DNA of 6,335 bases from Gemmatimonadota bacterium (GCA_013002425.1 JABDJQ010000380.1:1-6335); one strand, 5' to 3'; positions 1-6,060 are shown, counted from the stretch's first letter. Translations and numbers: made by a program. Notes: generated by a model not told the origin, from the sequence alone.

Positions 1-284
1 CAGGCGGAGCTTCGAACCGTGCCGCCGAGGCCGCGGGCGAGCGGCCCCTGGAGCGCCGGGCGCGCAAACGCGATCGCCAGCAGCGCCAGCATCAGAATGC
101 GAAGAAGCAGCAGCAGAATCTCGCGCACGCGCAGGCGGCGCGACTGTCGGATCTGCAGACGCTTGATGAACGCAAGGGAACTGAAGGGCACCACGCGGGC
201 GCGCGGCCGGTTCAGGAGATGGATCAGGAGTGGGATTGCCGCGGCGGACAGGCCGAGCAGAAAGAGACTCTGCAAAAAGGACAT
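1..284 (-). CDS. BatA-like membrane protein, N-terminal part (runs off window)
   Basis: Only the first 94 codons are present; the gene continues beyond position 1. Translation starts MSFLQSLFLLGLSAAAIPLL and continues with IHLLNRPRARVVPFSSLAF, then a basic stretch (KRLQIRQSRRLRVRE, about residues 41-55) and a second hydrophobic segment (about 56-76) ending in FARPAL. This is the layout of the aerotolerance regulator N-terminal (BatA N-terminal) domain: a first membrane helix, an LLHLL-N-R-P-type motif, a basic loop, then a second helix ending in FARP. Full-length members usually follow with a periplasmic or cytosolic VWA domain and a C-terminal helix; none of that can be seen here. The ATG at 284 is the only sensible start, because the upstream in-frame codons run straight back to the regulator's stop without another start. 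No good Shine-Dalgarno is visible (GGAG lies 19 bases away). It sits 30 bases after the XRE-cupin gene and is probably co-transcribed with it. Confidence 0.85.
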   Translation of the reverse strand, partial: MSFLQSLFLLGLSAAAIPLLIHLLNRPRARVVPFSSLAFIKRLQIRQSRRLRVREILLLLLRILMLALLAIAFARPALQGPLARGLGGTVRSSA

Positions 285-314
285 AATGGAAAGAGCCTGT
301 TTTCTCCAGGGGTG

Positions 315-872
315 TTACAGAACGGGGGCGGCGGTCCCGACCCAGATCGCTTCGGCGCCGATTCTGGCAGTCGAGAAGATCGCGTGCGGCTCGGCCGAAA
401 GGAAATGGAGGCTGTCGCCGACCTTCAGCTTGTAGCGCTTGTCACCCACGACCGCATCAAGCGTTCCCTTGATGACCGTGATTCCTTCTTCGCCGGAATG
501 CGTACGAAATCCGGGCTCCTTCATCACGGGCGTCGCCGTCACATGATAGAAGTGAAGCATGCCGCGCGCAATGCCCGCGGAAAGCGCCGAAAACACGAGC
601 CCCGACTCTTCGTTGGTGAGACTGTTGCGGTCCCCCTTCGGCATGTGACAGACGTCGTCGATGCTGCTGTCTTCGATGAAGTGGCTCGTGCTCTTCTCGA
701 GAGCCCGGGCGAGCTTCTCGAGAGCCCCCACGGTCGGGGACGTCATCCCGCGTTCGATCTGGGAGGTATGGGTCATCGACACACCCGAAAGGATTTCCAC
801 CTCTTTCAAGGTCAAACCTTTTTCCGTGCGGGCGGTCTTCAATCTGCGCCCGAGTTCTTCACGACTCGGCAT
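315..872 (-). CDS. XRE-family regulator with C-terminal cupin domain
   Basis: A 185-residue cytoplasmic DNA-binding protein of the short HTH-cupin class (family of PuuR/SutR-like regulators), full length for that class. Residues 6-62 form the XRE helix-turn-helix: RRLKTARTEKGLTLKEVE, then GVSMTHTSQIERG (30-42) carrying the recognition helix, then SPTVGALEKLARAL. Residues about 105-180 form a single cupin_2 barrel: H125 and E129 in the first motif (H-S-G-E-E-G), G136 ending the strand, then G152-D and the second-motif H163. The normal metal-binding set is only partly kept (one His, one Glu, one later His), so metal binding is uncertain. In the family, the cupin binds a small ligand and the HTH represses or activates neighbouring genes, often its own. 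The ATG at 872 has GAGGAG (880-885) 7 bases upstream. It lies between the DUF58 gene and the BatA-like gene, which is unusual. Ligand unknown. Confidence 0.93.
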   Translation of the reverse strand: MPSREELGRRLKTARTEKGLTLKEVEILSGVSMTHTSQIERGMTSPTVGALEKLARALEKSTSHFIEDSSIDDVCHMPKGDRNSLTNEESGLVFSALSAGIARGMLHFYHVTATPVMKEPGFRTHSGEEGITVIKGTLDAVVGDKRYKLKVGDSLHFLSAEPHAIFSTARIGAEAIWVGTAAPVL

Positions 873-879
873 ACGGCCA

Positions 880-942
880 CTCCTCGCAAGAGTAGGATCG
901 TTCTGGTATCTTAAACTATCACGCGGCGAAATGAGGCGTCAA
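880..942 (-). promoter_or_regulatory. Candidate promoter, operator and RBS of the XRE-cupin gene
   Basis: In the 78-base gap after the DUF58 stop, the minus strand carries TTGACG (937-942, five of six matches to the sigma-70 -35 box), a 16-base spacer, and GATAGT (915-920, four of six to the -10 box). GATA is repeated directly 6 bases further on (GATA-GTTTAA-GATA, about 907-920), overlapping the -10 region, so it could be an autoregulatory operator. GAGGAG at 880-885 is the ribosome binding site. The promoter is inferred from sequence match alone; it would allow the regulator and the BatA-like gene to be expressed apart from moxR and the DUF58 gene. Confidence 0.4.
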
Positions 943-950
943 GAAAGCGC

Positions 951-1850
951 TTACCCGAGCCTCGCCCGCTTGCTCAAGTACGAGAACAGGGCTTTGTCGA
1001 ACGGTTCGTCGGTTCGTACGAAATTATAGTCGATCCGGTGTTCTCTGCACACCCGCTGATAATACGAACGCCACTTCTCGACTTCCTTCACGTATTCCCC
1101 CTGGATCCGCCACGGCTGCGCGACGACATGATCGTCGATCTCCATGTCCTCGAACCGCGCTTCGCGATCGAAATCGAAACGCACCTCCTTCGGGTCGAGC
1201 GTATGAAAGACGACTACCTCGTGTTTCTTGTGGCGGAAGAAGCGGAGCGCCATCAGCACTTTCTCGGGATCGTCCATCAGATCCGAGACGAGAATGACGA
1301 GCCCTCGTCGTTTGATGCGATCGGCCAGCGTGTGCAGGGAATTGCCCACGTCGGTCGCTTCCGTAGGCGCGGCATCCTCGAGTTCGAGAAGCAGGTTGTG
1401 AAGATGAGACGGCGTCGAACGCGGCGCGATGTACTTCTTCACCTCGTTGTCGAAGAGCACGAGGCCCACCGAGTCGCGCTGCCGGAGCATCAGGAAAGAA
1501 AGAGCGGCGGCGAGGTGCGCCCCGTAGTCGAACTTCGTCACGTCGCCCGATCCGTAGTTCATCGAAGCGGACTGATCGAGCAGAATGTAACTTCGCAGGT
1601 TCGTCTCTTCCTCGTACTCCTTCACGTAGTACTTGTCGGATTTGGCGTAAACCTTCCAGTCGACGTGGCGCAGAGGATCGCCAGGCATGTACTGCCGATG
1701 CTCCGCGAACTCCACGCTGAAGCCGCGATACGGCGACTTGTGAAGCCCGCTGATGAACCCCTCGACCACGAGGCGCGCCTTGATGTCCATGCGCGAAAGC
1801 CGCGAAACGACTTCGGGGTCGAGATACTTGCGATCGGAAGCGCGACTCAC
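951..1850 (-). CDS. DUF58 / VWA-like protein of the MoxR locus
   Basis: A 299-residue protein matching the DUF58 family partnered with MoxR ATPases. Residues 31-86 carry the family signature: GFISGLHKSPYRGFSVEFAE, then YMPGDPLRHVDWKVYAKSDK, then YVKEYEEETNLR. This is followed by a von Willebrand A-like fold with an intact MIDAS first motif D92-Q-S94-A-S96, a Thr in T166-D167, and S189-D190-L. It has no signal peptide or membrane helix, so it is probably cytoplasmic or bound to a membrane partner such as the BatA-like protein. The GTG start at 1850 overlaps the moxR stop as GTGA, implying translational coupling; the residues before M21 (LDPEVVSRLSR) match the usual family N-terminus, so GTG is preferred over the internal ATG. 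Function in the family is poorly defined: it is thought to be a substrate or adaptor for MoxR-driven assembly or metal insertion. Confidence 0.95.
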   Translation of the reverse strand: MSRASDRKYLDPEVVSRLSRMDIKARLVVEGFISGLHKSPYRGFSVEFAEHRQYMPGDPLRHVDWKVYAKSDKYYVKEYEEETNLRSYILLDQSASMNYGSGDVTKFDYGAHLAAALSFLMLRQRDSVGLVLFDNEVKKYIAPRSTPSHLHNLLLELEDAAPTEATDVGNSLHTLADRIKRRGLVILVSDLMDDPEKVLMALRFFRHKKHEVVVFHTLDPKEVRFDFDREARFEDMEIDDHVVAQPWRIQGEYVKEVEKWRSYYQRVCREHRIDYNFVRTDEPFDKALFSYLSKRARLG

Positions 1851-2839
1851 TTCGAGTCCCGGGGTACCGTTTCGAGAAGTCGCTTGACGATTTCCATCGT
1901 GTCGATGCCTTCGGCCTCGGCGTTGAAGTTCGTCACGATGCGGTGACGGAGCACGGCGGGCGCGACGGCCATCACGTCTTCAGGCGAGGGCGCGAAACGT
2001 CCGTCCATGACCGCGCGCGTCTTGGCGCCGAGCAGCAGATACTGCGAAGCGCGCGGGCCGGCGCCCCAGCTCACGAACTGATTCACGAAGTCGGGCGCGT
2101 CTTCGCTGTTCGGGCGCGTGGAGCGACAGAGTCGCACGGCGTACTGCACGACGTGTTCGGGCGCGGGAACGCGGCGAATGAGAGCCTGCAGCTGGATGAT
2201 CTCTTCGGCGTCGAGCACCTTCTCGAGCTTCGCCTCGAACGCGCTCGTCGTGATCTCGGCGATCTTCTCTTCTTCTTCGCGCTTCGGATAGTCGACCCAT
2301 AAATTGAACATGAAGCGGTCGAGCTGCGCCTCGGGCAGCGGGTACGTCCCCTCCTGTTCGATCGGGTTCTGCGTGGCGAGGACGAAGAACGGCGGCTCGA
2401 GGTCGTACGTGTTGCTTCCCGCCGTTACCTGATGCTCCTGCATCGCCTGAAGAAGGGCTGCCTGCGTCTTCGGCGGCGTGCGGTTGATTTCATCCGCGAG
2501 CACGACATTCGCGAAAACAGGCCCCTTGATGAAGACGAAAACGCGTTTGTTCGTGCCGTGATCTTCTTCCAGGATATCGGTGCCGGTGATGTCGCTCGGC
2601 ATGAGGTCGGGCGTGAACTGAATGCGGCCGAACTTGAGGTCGAGCACGTCCGCGATCGTGCTGATCAGAAGCGTCTTCGCGAGGCCCGGCACGCCGACGA
2701 GCAGGCAGTGCCCGTTCGCGAGCAGCGCCGTCAGGAGGCCGTCGATGATCTCCGTCTGACCGACGATGACTTTGCGGACTTCGGTGATGATCCGTTCCCG
2801 CGCCTCCTGCAGCTTCTTTACGGCTTGAATATCATCCAC
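1847..2839 (-). CDS. moxR: MoxR-family AAA+ ATPase
   Basis: A 330-residue AAA+ ATPase, the normal length for the family (AAA_3 core plus lid domain). Motifs in order: VGQ at 26-28, Walker A G49VPGLAKT56, the family signature RIQFTPDLMPSDITG at 72-86, Walker B VVLADEINR at 112-120, sensor 1 with T156-Q-N158, arginine-finger region LDRF at 173-176, and the sensor 2 motif GAGPRAS at 259-265 with R263. All catalytic residues are intact. In the family, hexameric MoxR proteins act as chaperones that mature VWA-containing partners; here the overlapping DUF58 gene is the obvious partner. The start is GTG at 2839, with AGGAGA at 2849-2854, 9 bases upstream. Transcription must begin in the 94-base region shared with the divergent nth gene. 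The pair moxR-DUF58 plus the BatA-like gene is the common Bat-type arrangement. The symbol denotes the family rather than an experimentally matched orthologue. Confidence 0.96.
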   Translation of the reverse strand: MDDIQAVKKLQEARERIITEVRKVIVGQTEIIDGLLTALLANGHCLLVGVPGLAKTLLISTIADVLDLKFGRIQFTPDLMPSDITGTDILEEDHGTNKRVFVFIKGPVFANVVLADEINRTPPKTQAALLQAMQEHQVTAGSNTYDLEPPFFVLATQNPIEQEGTYPLPEAQLDRFMFNLWVDYPKREEEEKIAEITTSAFEAKLEKVLDAEEIIQLQALIRRVPAPEHVVQYAVRLCRSTRPNSEDAPDFVNQFVSWGAGPRASQYLLLGAKTRAVMDGRFAPSPEDVMAVAPAVLRHRIVTNFNAEAEGIDTMEIVKRLLETVPRDSK

Positions 2840-2933
2840 GTGTATCGGTCTCCTGCTATGCTTCGAAAGCGGGGTTTGTGTTGCGCTGAGGGTAGCAACG
2901 CCCCGTCACAACCGTCAATAGACCGGAGGAACG
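2840..2933. promoter_or_regulatory. Divergent moxR / nth intergenic region
   Basis: These 94 bases separate two genes that point away from each other, so both promoters should lie here. On the minus strand TTGACG (2913-2918) is a good -35 box, but the best -10 at 18 bases (TACCCT, 2889-2894) matches only three of six positions. The minus strand reads TTGACGGTTGTGACGG, so TGACGG occurs twice at a 9-base step (2903-2908 and 2912-2917), a possible regulator site. No convincing plus-strand promoter for nth can be seen. The promoters are implied by gene orientation rather than proven by the boxes. Confidence 0.4.
2925..2930 (+). promoter_or_regulatory. Ribosome binding site fixing the nth GTG start
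   Basis: GGAGGA ends 3 bases before the GTG at 2934 (4 bases if GGAGG is counted). The spacing is short, but no other start codon lies near, and the next in-frame candidate is TTG at 2961, much too far away. Confidence 0.6.
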
Positions 2934-3590
2934 GTGCGAGACGACCGGATCAACGATGTTTTGCGCGCCGTAAAGCGCGAAAACAGGAAATGGGGCACAC
3001 CTGTCGTCGAACTCCTGAACGAGGAGACTCCCGACCCGTTTCTCGTGCTGATCAGCTGCATTCTCTCGCTCCGGACGAAGGACGAAACGACCGAAGCCGC
3101 GTCGCGGCGCCTCTTCGCCACCGTCCGGACACCTGCCGAACTCGCCAGGCTCACCGAAAAACGCATCGAAAAGCTGATCTACCCTGTGGGGTTCTACAAG
3201 AACAAGACGAAACAGATCCGTGAAATCGCGAAGATTCTCGTGCGGGACCACGAAAGCCGGGTTCCGGAGACGATCGAGGAGCTCACGGCGTTCAAGGGGG
3301 TCGGGCGCAAGACGGCGAATCTGGTCATGACGACCGGGCACGGCCTTTACGGCATCTGCGTCGACATTCACGTGCACAGGATCGCGAACCGATGGGGGTA
3401 CGTCGCGACGAAAACGCCCGACGAGACCGAGTTCGCCCTGCGCGAAAAGCTGCCGCGCCATCACTGGAAGAAGATCAACCAGGCGCTCGTGACCTTCGGC
3501 CAGAACGTGTGCAAGCCGGTTTCACCCTGGTGCTCGCGGTGTCCGCTGGATGGCGATTGTGCGCGGATCGGGGTCGGGAAGACGCGATGA
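2934..3590 (+). CDS. nth: Endonuclease III (DNA glycosylase/AP lyase)
   Basis: A 218-residue base-excision repair enzyme, close to the usual length of about 210, that removes oxidised pyrimidines and cleaves the abasic site. The helix-hairpin-helix is LTAFKGVGRKTANLVM (117-132), with catalytic Lys K126; the catalytic Asp is D144 in VDIHVHRIANR. The C-terminal [4Fe-4S] loop is perfect: C193-X6-C200-X2-C203-X5-C209. The helix before the active site reads ILSLRTKDETT (43-53), where Escherichia coli Nth has SAQATD; the Arg in place of Gln is seen in some non-enterobacterial members and might alter lesion preference. The start is GTG with a strong but very close GGAGGA. It is transcribed alone, divergent from moxR, and converges on a small membrane protein gene with 37 bases between the stops. 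A mismatch glycosylase of the same superfamily is possible but less likely. Confidence 0.96.
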   Translation: MRDDRINDVLRAVKRENRKWGTPVVELLNEETPDPFLVLISCILSLRTKDETTEAASRRLFATVRTPAELARLTEKRIEKLIYPVGFYKNKTKQIREIAKILVRDHESRVPETIEELTAFKGVGRKTANLVMTTGHGLYGICVDIHVHRIANRWGYVATKTPDETEFALREKLPRHHWKKINQALVTFGQNVCKPVSPWCSRCPLDGDCARIGVGKTR

Positions 3591-3627
3591 AGCCGGAAGC
3601 GGTTCGCGACGGAGACAGGAGGCTGCG

Positions 3628-3813
3628 CTACTCCGCGCCGTCGTCCTGATTCTGCTTGCGCAGCTCCCGGATCTGCGACCATTCCCACTCCGTGAGGTCT
3701 TCCCTGCGACTGTGATTGGGGTCGGCCGCCTCGCTGAGCCCGATGAAAACGACTGCCGTCGCCGCGATTCCGGTAACGAATACACCGACGCCGAGGATAA
3801 ACAGCGTGCTCAC
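3628..3813 (-). CDS. Small single-pass membrane protein (61 aa)
   Basis: A hypothetical protein of 61 residues that I do not recognise as a named family. Residues 4-26 form one strong membrane helix (LFILGVGVFVTGIAATAVV and following), then a charged tail with SEAADPNHSRREDL, an aromatic-acidic patch TEWEWSQIREL, and a polar end rich in K, Q and D. No lipobox is present. The start is GTG at 3813, overlapping the stop of the upstream 59-residue gene as GTGA, with a GGGGGG run 5 bases upstream as a possible ribosome binding site. A longer reading starting at 4041 is rejected because it would cover the whole upstream gene in another frame with an arginine-rich, unlikely sequence. The clear switch from a helix to a charged tail, with translational coupling, supports a real gene. 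The function is unknown; it may form a complex with its overlapping partner. Confidence 0.75.
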   Translation of the reverse strand: MSTLFILGVGVFVTGIAATAVVFIGLSEAADPNHSRREDLTEWEWSQIRELRKQNQDDGAE

Positions 3814-3989
3814 GAGCGCCCCCCCGTCCGTCCTGCGAAGAAGAGCGTGCCGAGGGCAAGGATCGACGGAACCCAGAGCCCGACGAATTGCGCCTCGTCT
3901 GTCTGGCCGTTGTAGAAGAGATATACGGAGAAGAGCAGCGAAATCCCCGCGGCGATGACGAACAGCCACTTTGCGCGACGTAATTTCAT
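3810..3989 (-). CDS. Small two-helix membrane protein (59 aa)
   Basis: A short gene, easily missed because it encodes only 59 residues. It begins MKLRRAKWLFVIAAGISLLF, then SVYLFYNGQTDEAQ, then FVGLWVPSILALGTLFFAGR, ending TGGRS. Two membrane helices are clear (about 9-26 and 36-52), with a positively charged N-terminus (KLRRAK) that predicts both ends facing the cytoplasm. The ATG at 3989 has a good ribosome binding site (AAGGA at 3998-4002, 8 bases away). Its stop overlaps the start of the next gene by 4 bases (GTGA). It follows the TPR lipoprotein gene by 109 bases on the same strand and could be in the same transcript. It resembles the many unnamed short membrane proteins with a GLWVPSIL-type motif, but I can give no function. 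Confidence 0.8.
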   Translation of the reverse strand: MKLRRAKWLFVIAAGISLLFSVYLFYNGQTDEAQFVGLWVPSILALGTLFFAGRTGGRS

Positions 3990-4057
3990 CAGCAGTGTCC
4001 TTTCCTGTCCTGTCGTATGGCGCTCGAATCCATGCGGACACTGTAACCCATCGGCGC

Positions 4058-4082
4058 CGTCCGGACCACCGGAGGCCGGACG
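4058..4082 (-). terminator. Hairpin after the TPR lipoprotein gene (possible weak terminator)
   Basis: CGTCCGG (4058-4064) and CCGGACG (4076-4082) can form a 7-bp GC stem with an 11-base loop, starting 17 bases after the lipoprotein stop on the minus strand. No T-rich run follows on that strand, so it is not a standard intrinsic terminator; it could attenuate transcription into the small membrane genes or stabilise the upstream mRNA end. Confidence 0.3.
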
Positions 4083-4098
4083 TAGTTCACCGTCCCGG

Positions 4099-5406
4099 TC
4101 AGCGCAGCGTGCGATAGAAGAGGAACCGCGTCTCGCCCGGTTTCAGCTCGACGCCGCCGAGCTCGACCGTTTCGATCACGCTGCCGTTCCGGTCGAGAAG
4201 TTCGGCCTGCACCTTCTCGTGATAGCCGGGCTCGACGAACAGGCGCGCGATCTGGAAATTGGCGGGCAGGGTTTCCCAGCTTCGAAGATCAGCCCGTTCG
4301 TTGACGGAATTGATCACGTTCAGAAGGGCGCCCAGGAATTCGTTCTTCTTCTGCGCCTTCTTGACTTCGACGTACTTGAGCGTGGCGCGCGCGACCTGCT
4401 TCACGAGGACACGATGATAGCGATCGTCCAGATCCCTGACGGCGATCGAAGCAACATCCTCGACAAGATCCGTCTTCGCTTTCGCGCCGTCGGCAACGAG
4501 GCGCGCACGCGCCACACGCGTCGGCTTTCGTTCGAAAACGGGAAACGCGAACGAAATCAGCTGGTCACCGGTCCCCACGTGAAAGCTCTCCTCGCGTTTG
4601 AACGGCGCCTGCCCGTTCTCGAGGATGAACACGATCTCGCCGGCTGCGCGCTTGTCCGCATGGGGGACCCAGTCGCGCGGCCCGTCCTCGAGCCCGAGTT
4701 CCTTCAGCAGGCCGGGCTTCCCGCGCGCTTCGGCAACGCGGCCGATCGAACCGCGCAGGGACGCGGGATACTTCGTGCCGTAGAGCGTGTCGTACTTCAG
4801 AAACGCGGCATGCGCGAGCCGGTAATCGACGAGCGCGTCGTCGAGTTTCCCTTCGGACTCGTAGATGATGCCGGACAGATAGCGCGCGAAACCGGATTCG
4901 CTGTACGCGTTCTTATGCTCGTACTTCTCCTGAAGCTCCGTCAGGAAGATATTGGCGGCGCGACACTCGACGAGCGCGGCCTCCCGATCGTTCAGCAGTA
5001 AATAGTTGATGGCTTTGATCGGATGGATGAGCGCGGCTTCGAAATCCTCGGCCCGGTACTCTTTGCGATAGTCGTTCACGAGAAACGAACCGACTTCGTC
5101 CGAGAGATCGGTCGTCAGCAGCTCCTGCAGGTACTGCTCGGCCTCGGCGAACCAGCGGTTCGACTCTTCCAGTTCGCCGCGCGTGTGCGCGATCATGCCG
5201 CGGTCGAGCGCGTGGAGCAGCCGGTTCTTGTCGTTCGACGCCTCTTCGAGCATGACGGCGGCCTGATCCATGTCGCCGTCATAAAACCGTTCGTATCCCT
5301 TGCGGCGCTCCGACTGGTTGACGGCGCCGCATCCCAGCAGCAGGGCACAGGCCGCAGTCAGCAGAACGCCGCGTGCGGCCGCGTGCCGGATCCGGGCGCA
5401 GTTCAT
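4099..5406 (-). CDS. TPR-rich lipoprotein, COG3014-like
   Basis: A 435-residue predicted lipoprotein. Signal peptide: basic start (RIRHAAAR), hydrophobic core, then lipobox LLLG-C26. Residues about 35-210 are helical with TPR-like repeats; the clearest is YLSGIIYESEGKLDDALVDY (176-195). Residues about 244-435 look beta-rich and contain the strip LRSWETLPANFQIARLFVEP followed by GYHEKV and a closing KPGETRFLFYRT, which recalls the C-terminus of the uncharacterised COG3014 family. The start chosen is ATG at 5406, with GGGAGG at 5411-5416 just upstream, rather than TTG at 5421. It follows lpoB by 18 bases, and this pairing is known in Gammaproteobacteria, where the family's exact role is not settled. 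It is probably an envelope scaffold acting with the LpoB-like protein. The family assignment is from memory of motifs, not a search. Confidence 0.88.
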   Translation of the reverse strand: MNCARIRHAAARGVLLTAACALLLGCGAVNQSERRKGYERFYDGDMDQAAVMLEEASNDKNRLLHALDRGMIAHTRGELEESNRWFAEAEQYLQELLTTDLSDEVGSFLVNDYRKEYRAEDFEAALIHPIKAINYLLLNDREAALVECRAANIFLTELQEKYEHKNAYSESGFARYLSGIIYESEGKLDDALVDYRLAHAAFLKYDTLYGTKYPASLRGSIGRVAEARGKPGLLKELGLEDGPRDWVPHADKRAAGEIVFILENGQAPFKREESFHVGTGDQLISFAFPVFERKPTRVARARLVADGAKAKTDLVEDVASIAVRDLDDRYHRVLVKQVARATLKYVEVKKAQKKNEFLGALLNVINSVNERADLRSWETLPANFQIARLFVEPGYHEKVQAELLDRNGSVIETVELGGVELKPGETRFLFYRTLR

Positions 5407-5410
5407 CGTG

Positions 5411-5416
5411 CCTCCC
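5411..5416 (-). promoter_or_regulatory. Ribosome binding site deciding the lipoprotein start
   Basis: On the minus strand GGGAGG lies 4 bases before the ATG at 5406, and the sequence would be inside the coding region if the TTG at 5421 were used. It favours the ATG, which also gives a signal peptide of normal length. Confidence 0.7.
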
Positions 5417-5418
5417 GG

Positions 5419-5434
5419 CAAGCTCTAGAGCTTG
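5419..5434. repeat. Perfect 16-bp palindrome across the lpoB stop codon
   Basis: CAAGCTCTAGAGCTTG reads the same on both strands. It spans the lpoB stop (TAG at 5425-5427) and ends 2 bases before the ribosome binding site of the next gene. As RNA it can form a 6-bp stem with a CUAG loop. It may tune translation of the second gene, mark an mRNA processing site, or bind a dimeric protein; a chance origin cannot be excluded. Confidence 0.6.
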
Positions 5435-6042
5435 TGTCCGCGTGCTTCGAAATGTTTCGCGATTTCGTGAAAATCGGTCCACTCGATCGCGGCGGTTTCG
5501 AGACTCGTCAGATTCAGGGTCGTCTTGTAAGTCACGATCTTCTTCTTGTCGAGAGTCGATGCGATCGATGCGATGTTGCCCGAAAGAAGATACGTCGCCC
5601 CGTACTGGCGCCCGGTCTTCACGGCTTTCGACGGATCGACGGCGCCGCTCGCCTGGTACTTGTACTCTTCGAGAATCGCCTGCCGCGCTTCGTTGTTCAG
5701 AAACGTCACGCGGCGCGAGTTGACGAGCTTCGTGCGGACGAGATCGGTGAGCGATTTCACGTCGAGATGCTCTGCCGTGTCATTACGCACGTCGTCGACG
5801 ATGATCACGGGCTTCTTGCCGGGATTCCTCGCTTCGAATTCGATCAGCCACGGCGCCCCGAGCAGCGAGGCGACCATCTCTTCGGCGACCATCTGGTTGT
5901 CGACCTGAGACCACTTCGTGTTGTACTGGATGTCCGTCGTCGGGTCCATCCGCTCCATTTCGAGCGACTTTCCGCACCCGAAAGACGTCGCGATGACCGC
6001 GAACGACAAGAGCGCCCATCCCCGATTCACTGTTCCGTTCAT
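5425..6042 (-). CDS. lpoB: LpoB-family lipoprotein (penicillin-binding protein activator type)
   Basis: A 205-residue lipoprotein of the LpoB family (COG3417). The signal peptide ends in the lipobox SFG-C23. The globular domain begins around residue 33 and shows family features: DPTTDIQYNTKW (33-44), DNQMVAEEMV (48-57), PVIIVDDVRNDTAEHLD (78-94), LVNSRRVTFL (106-115), YGATYLLSGNIASI (147-160), KIVTYKTTLNLTSLET (168-183) and a final W188 with HEIAK. In Escherichia coli, LpoB is anchored in the outer membrane and reaches through peptidoglycan on a long disordered linker to activate PBP1B. Here only about 10 residues separate the lipid-bearing Cys from the fold, so that mechanism may not apply. 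The ATG at 6042 has GGGAGGG upstream (GGAGG 9 bases away). It is first of a pair with the TPR lipoprotein 18 bases downstream. No penicillin-binding protein gene is visible nearby. Confidence 0.9.
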   Translation of the reverse strand: MNGTVNRGWALLSFAVIATSFGCGKSLEMERMDPTTDIQYNTKWSQVDNQMVAEEMVASLLGAPWLIEFEARNPGKKPVIIVDDVRNDTAEHLDVKSLTDLVRTKLVNSRRVTFLNNEARQAILEEYKYQASGAVDPSKAVKTGRQYGATYLLSGNIASIASTLDKKKIVTYKTTLNLTSLETAAIEWTDFHEIAKHFEARGHKL

Positions 6043-6060
6043 GATTTCTGCCCTCCCGGG

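Noticed and set aside
296..310. Short inverted repeat CCTG-N7-CAGG between the regulator and the BatA-like gene
   Set aside because: Only 4-bp arms; such repeats are frequent by chance and no T run follows.
219..914. Plus-strand open frame opposite the XRE-cupin gene
   Set aside because: The minus strand encodes a textbook HTH plus cupin in this interval.
1038..1946. Long plus-strand open frame opposite the DUF58 gene
   Set aside because: It is the antisense of a clear DUF58 protein. Its product is rich in R, H and V with no motif; such frames are common in GC-rich genes.
3587..3649. Possible 20-codon reading frame overlapping the nth stop as ATGA
   Set aside because: Very short, polar, no motif, no separate ribosome binding site, and it runs into the convergent gene's 3' end; the overlap is likely chance.
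3814..4041. N-terminal extension of the 61-residue membrane protein to a 137-residue product
   Set aside because: The extension is arginine-rich and covers the 59-residue two-helix gene in a different frame; the GTG at 3813 gives a sensible membrane protein.
3955..5001. Plus-strand open frame of 348 codons
   Set aside because: It lies opposite the TPR lipoprotein, whose lipobox, helical repeats and C-terminal motif are far more convincing.
5407..5421. TTG start five codons before the lipoprotein ATG
   Set aside because: The ATG at 5406 has GGGAGG at the right place, and this sequence would be coding if TTG were used.
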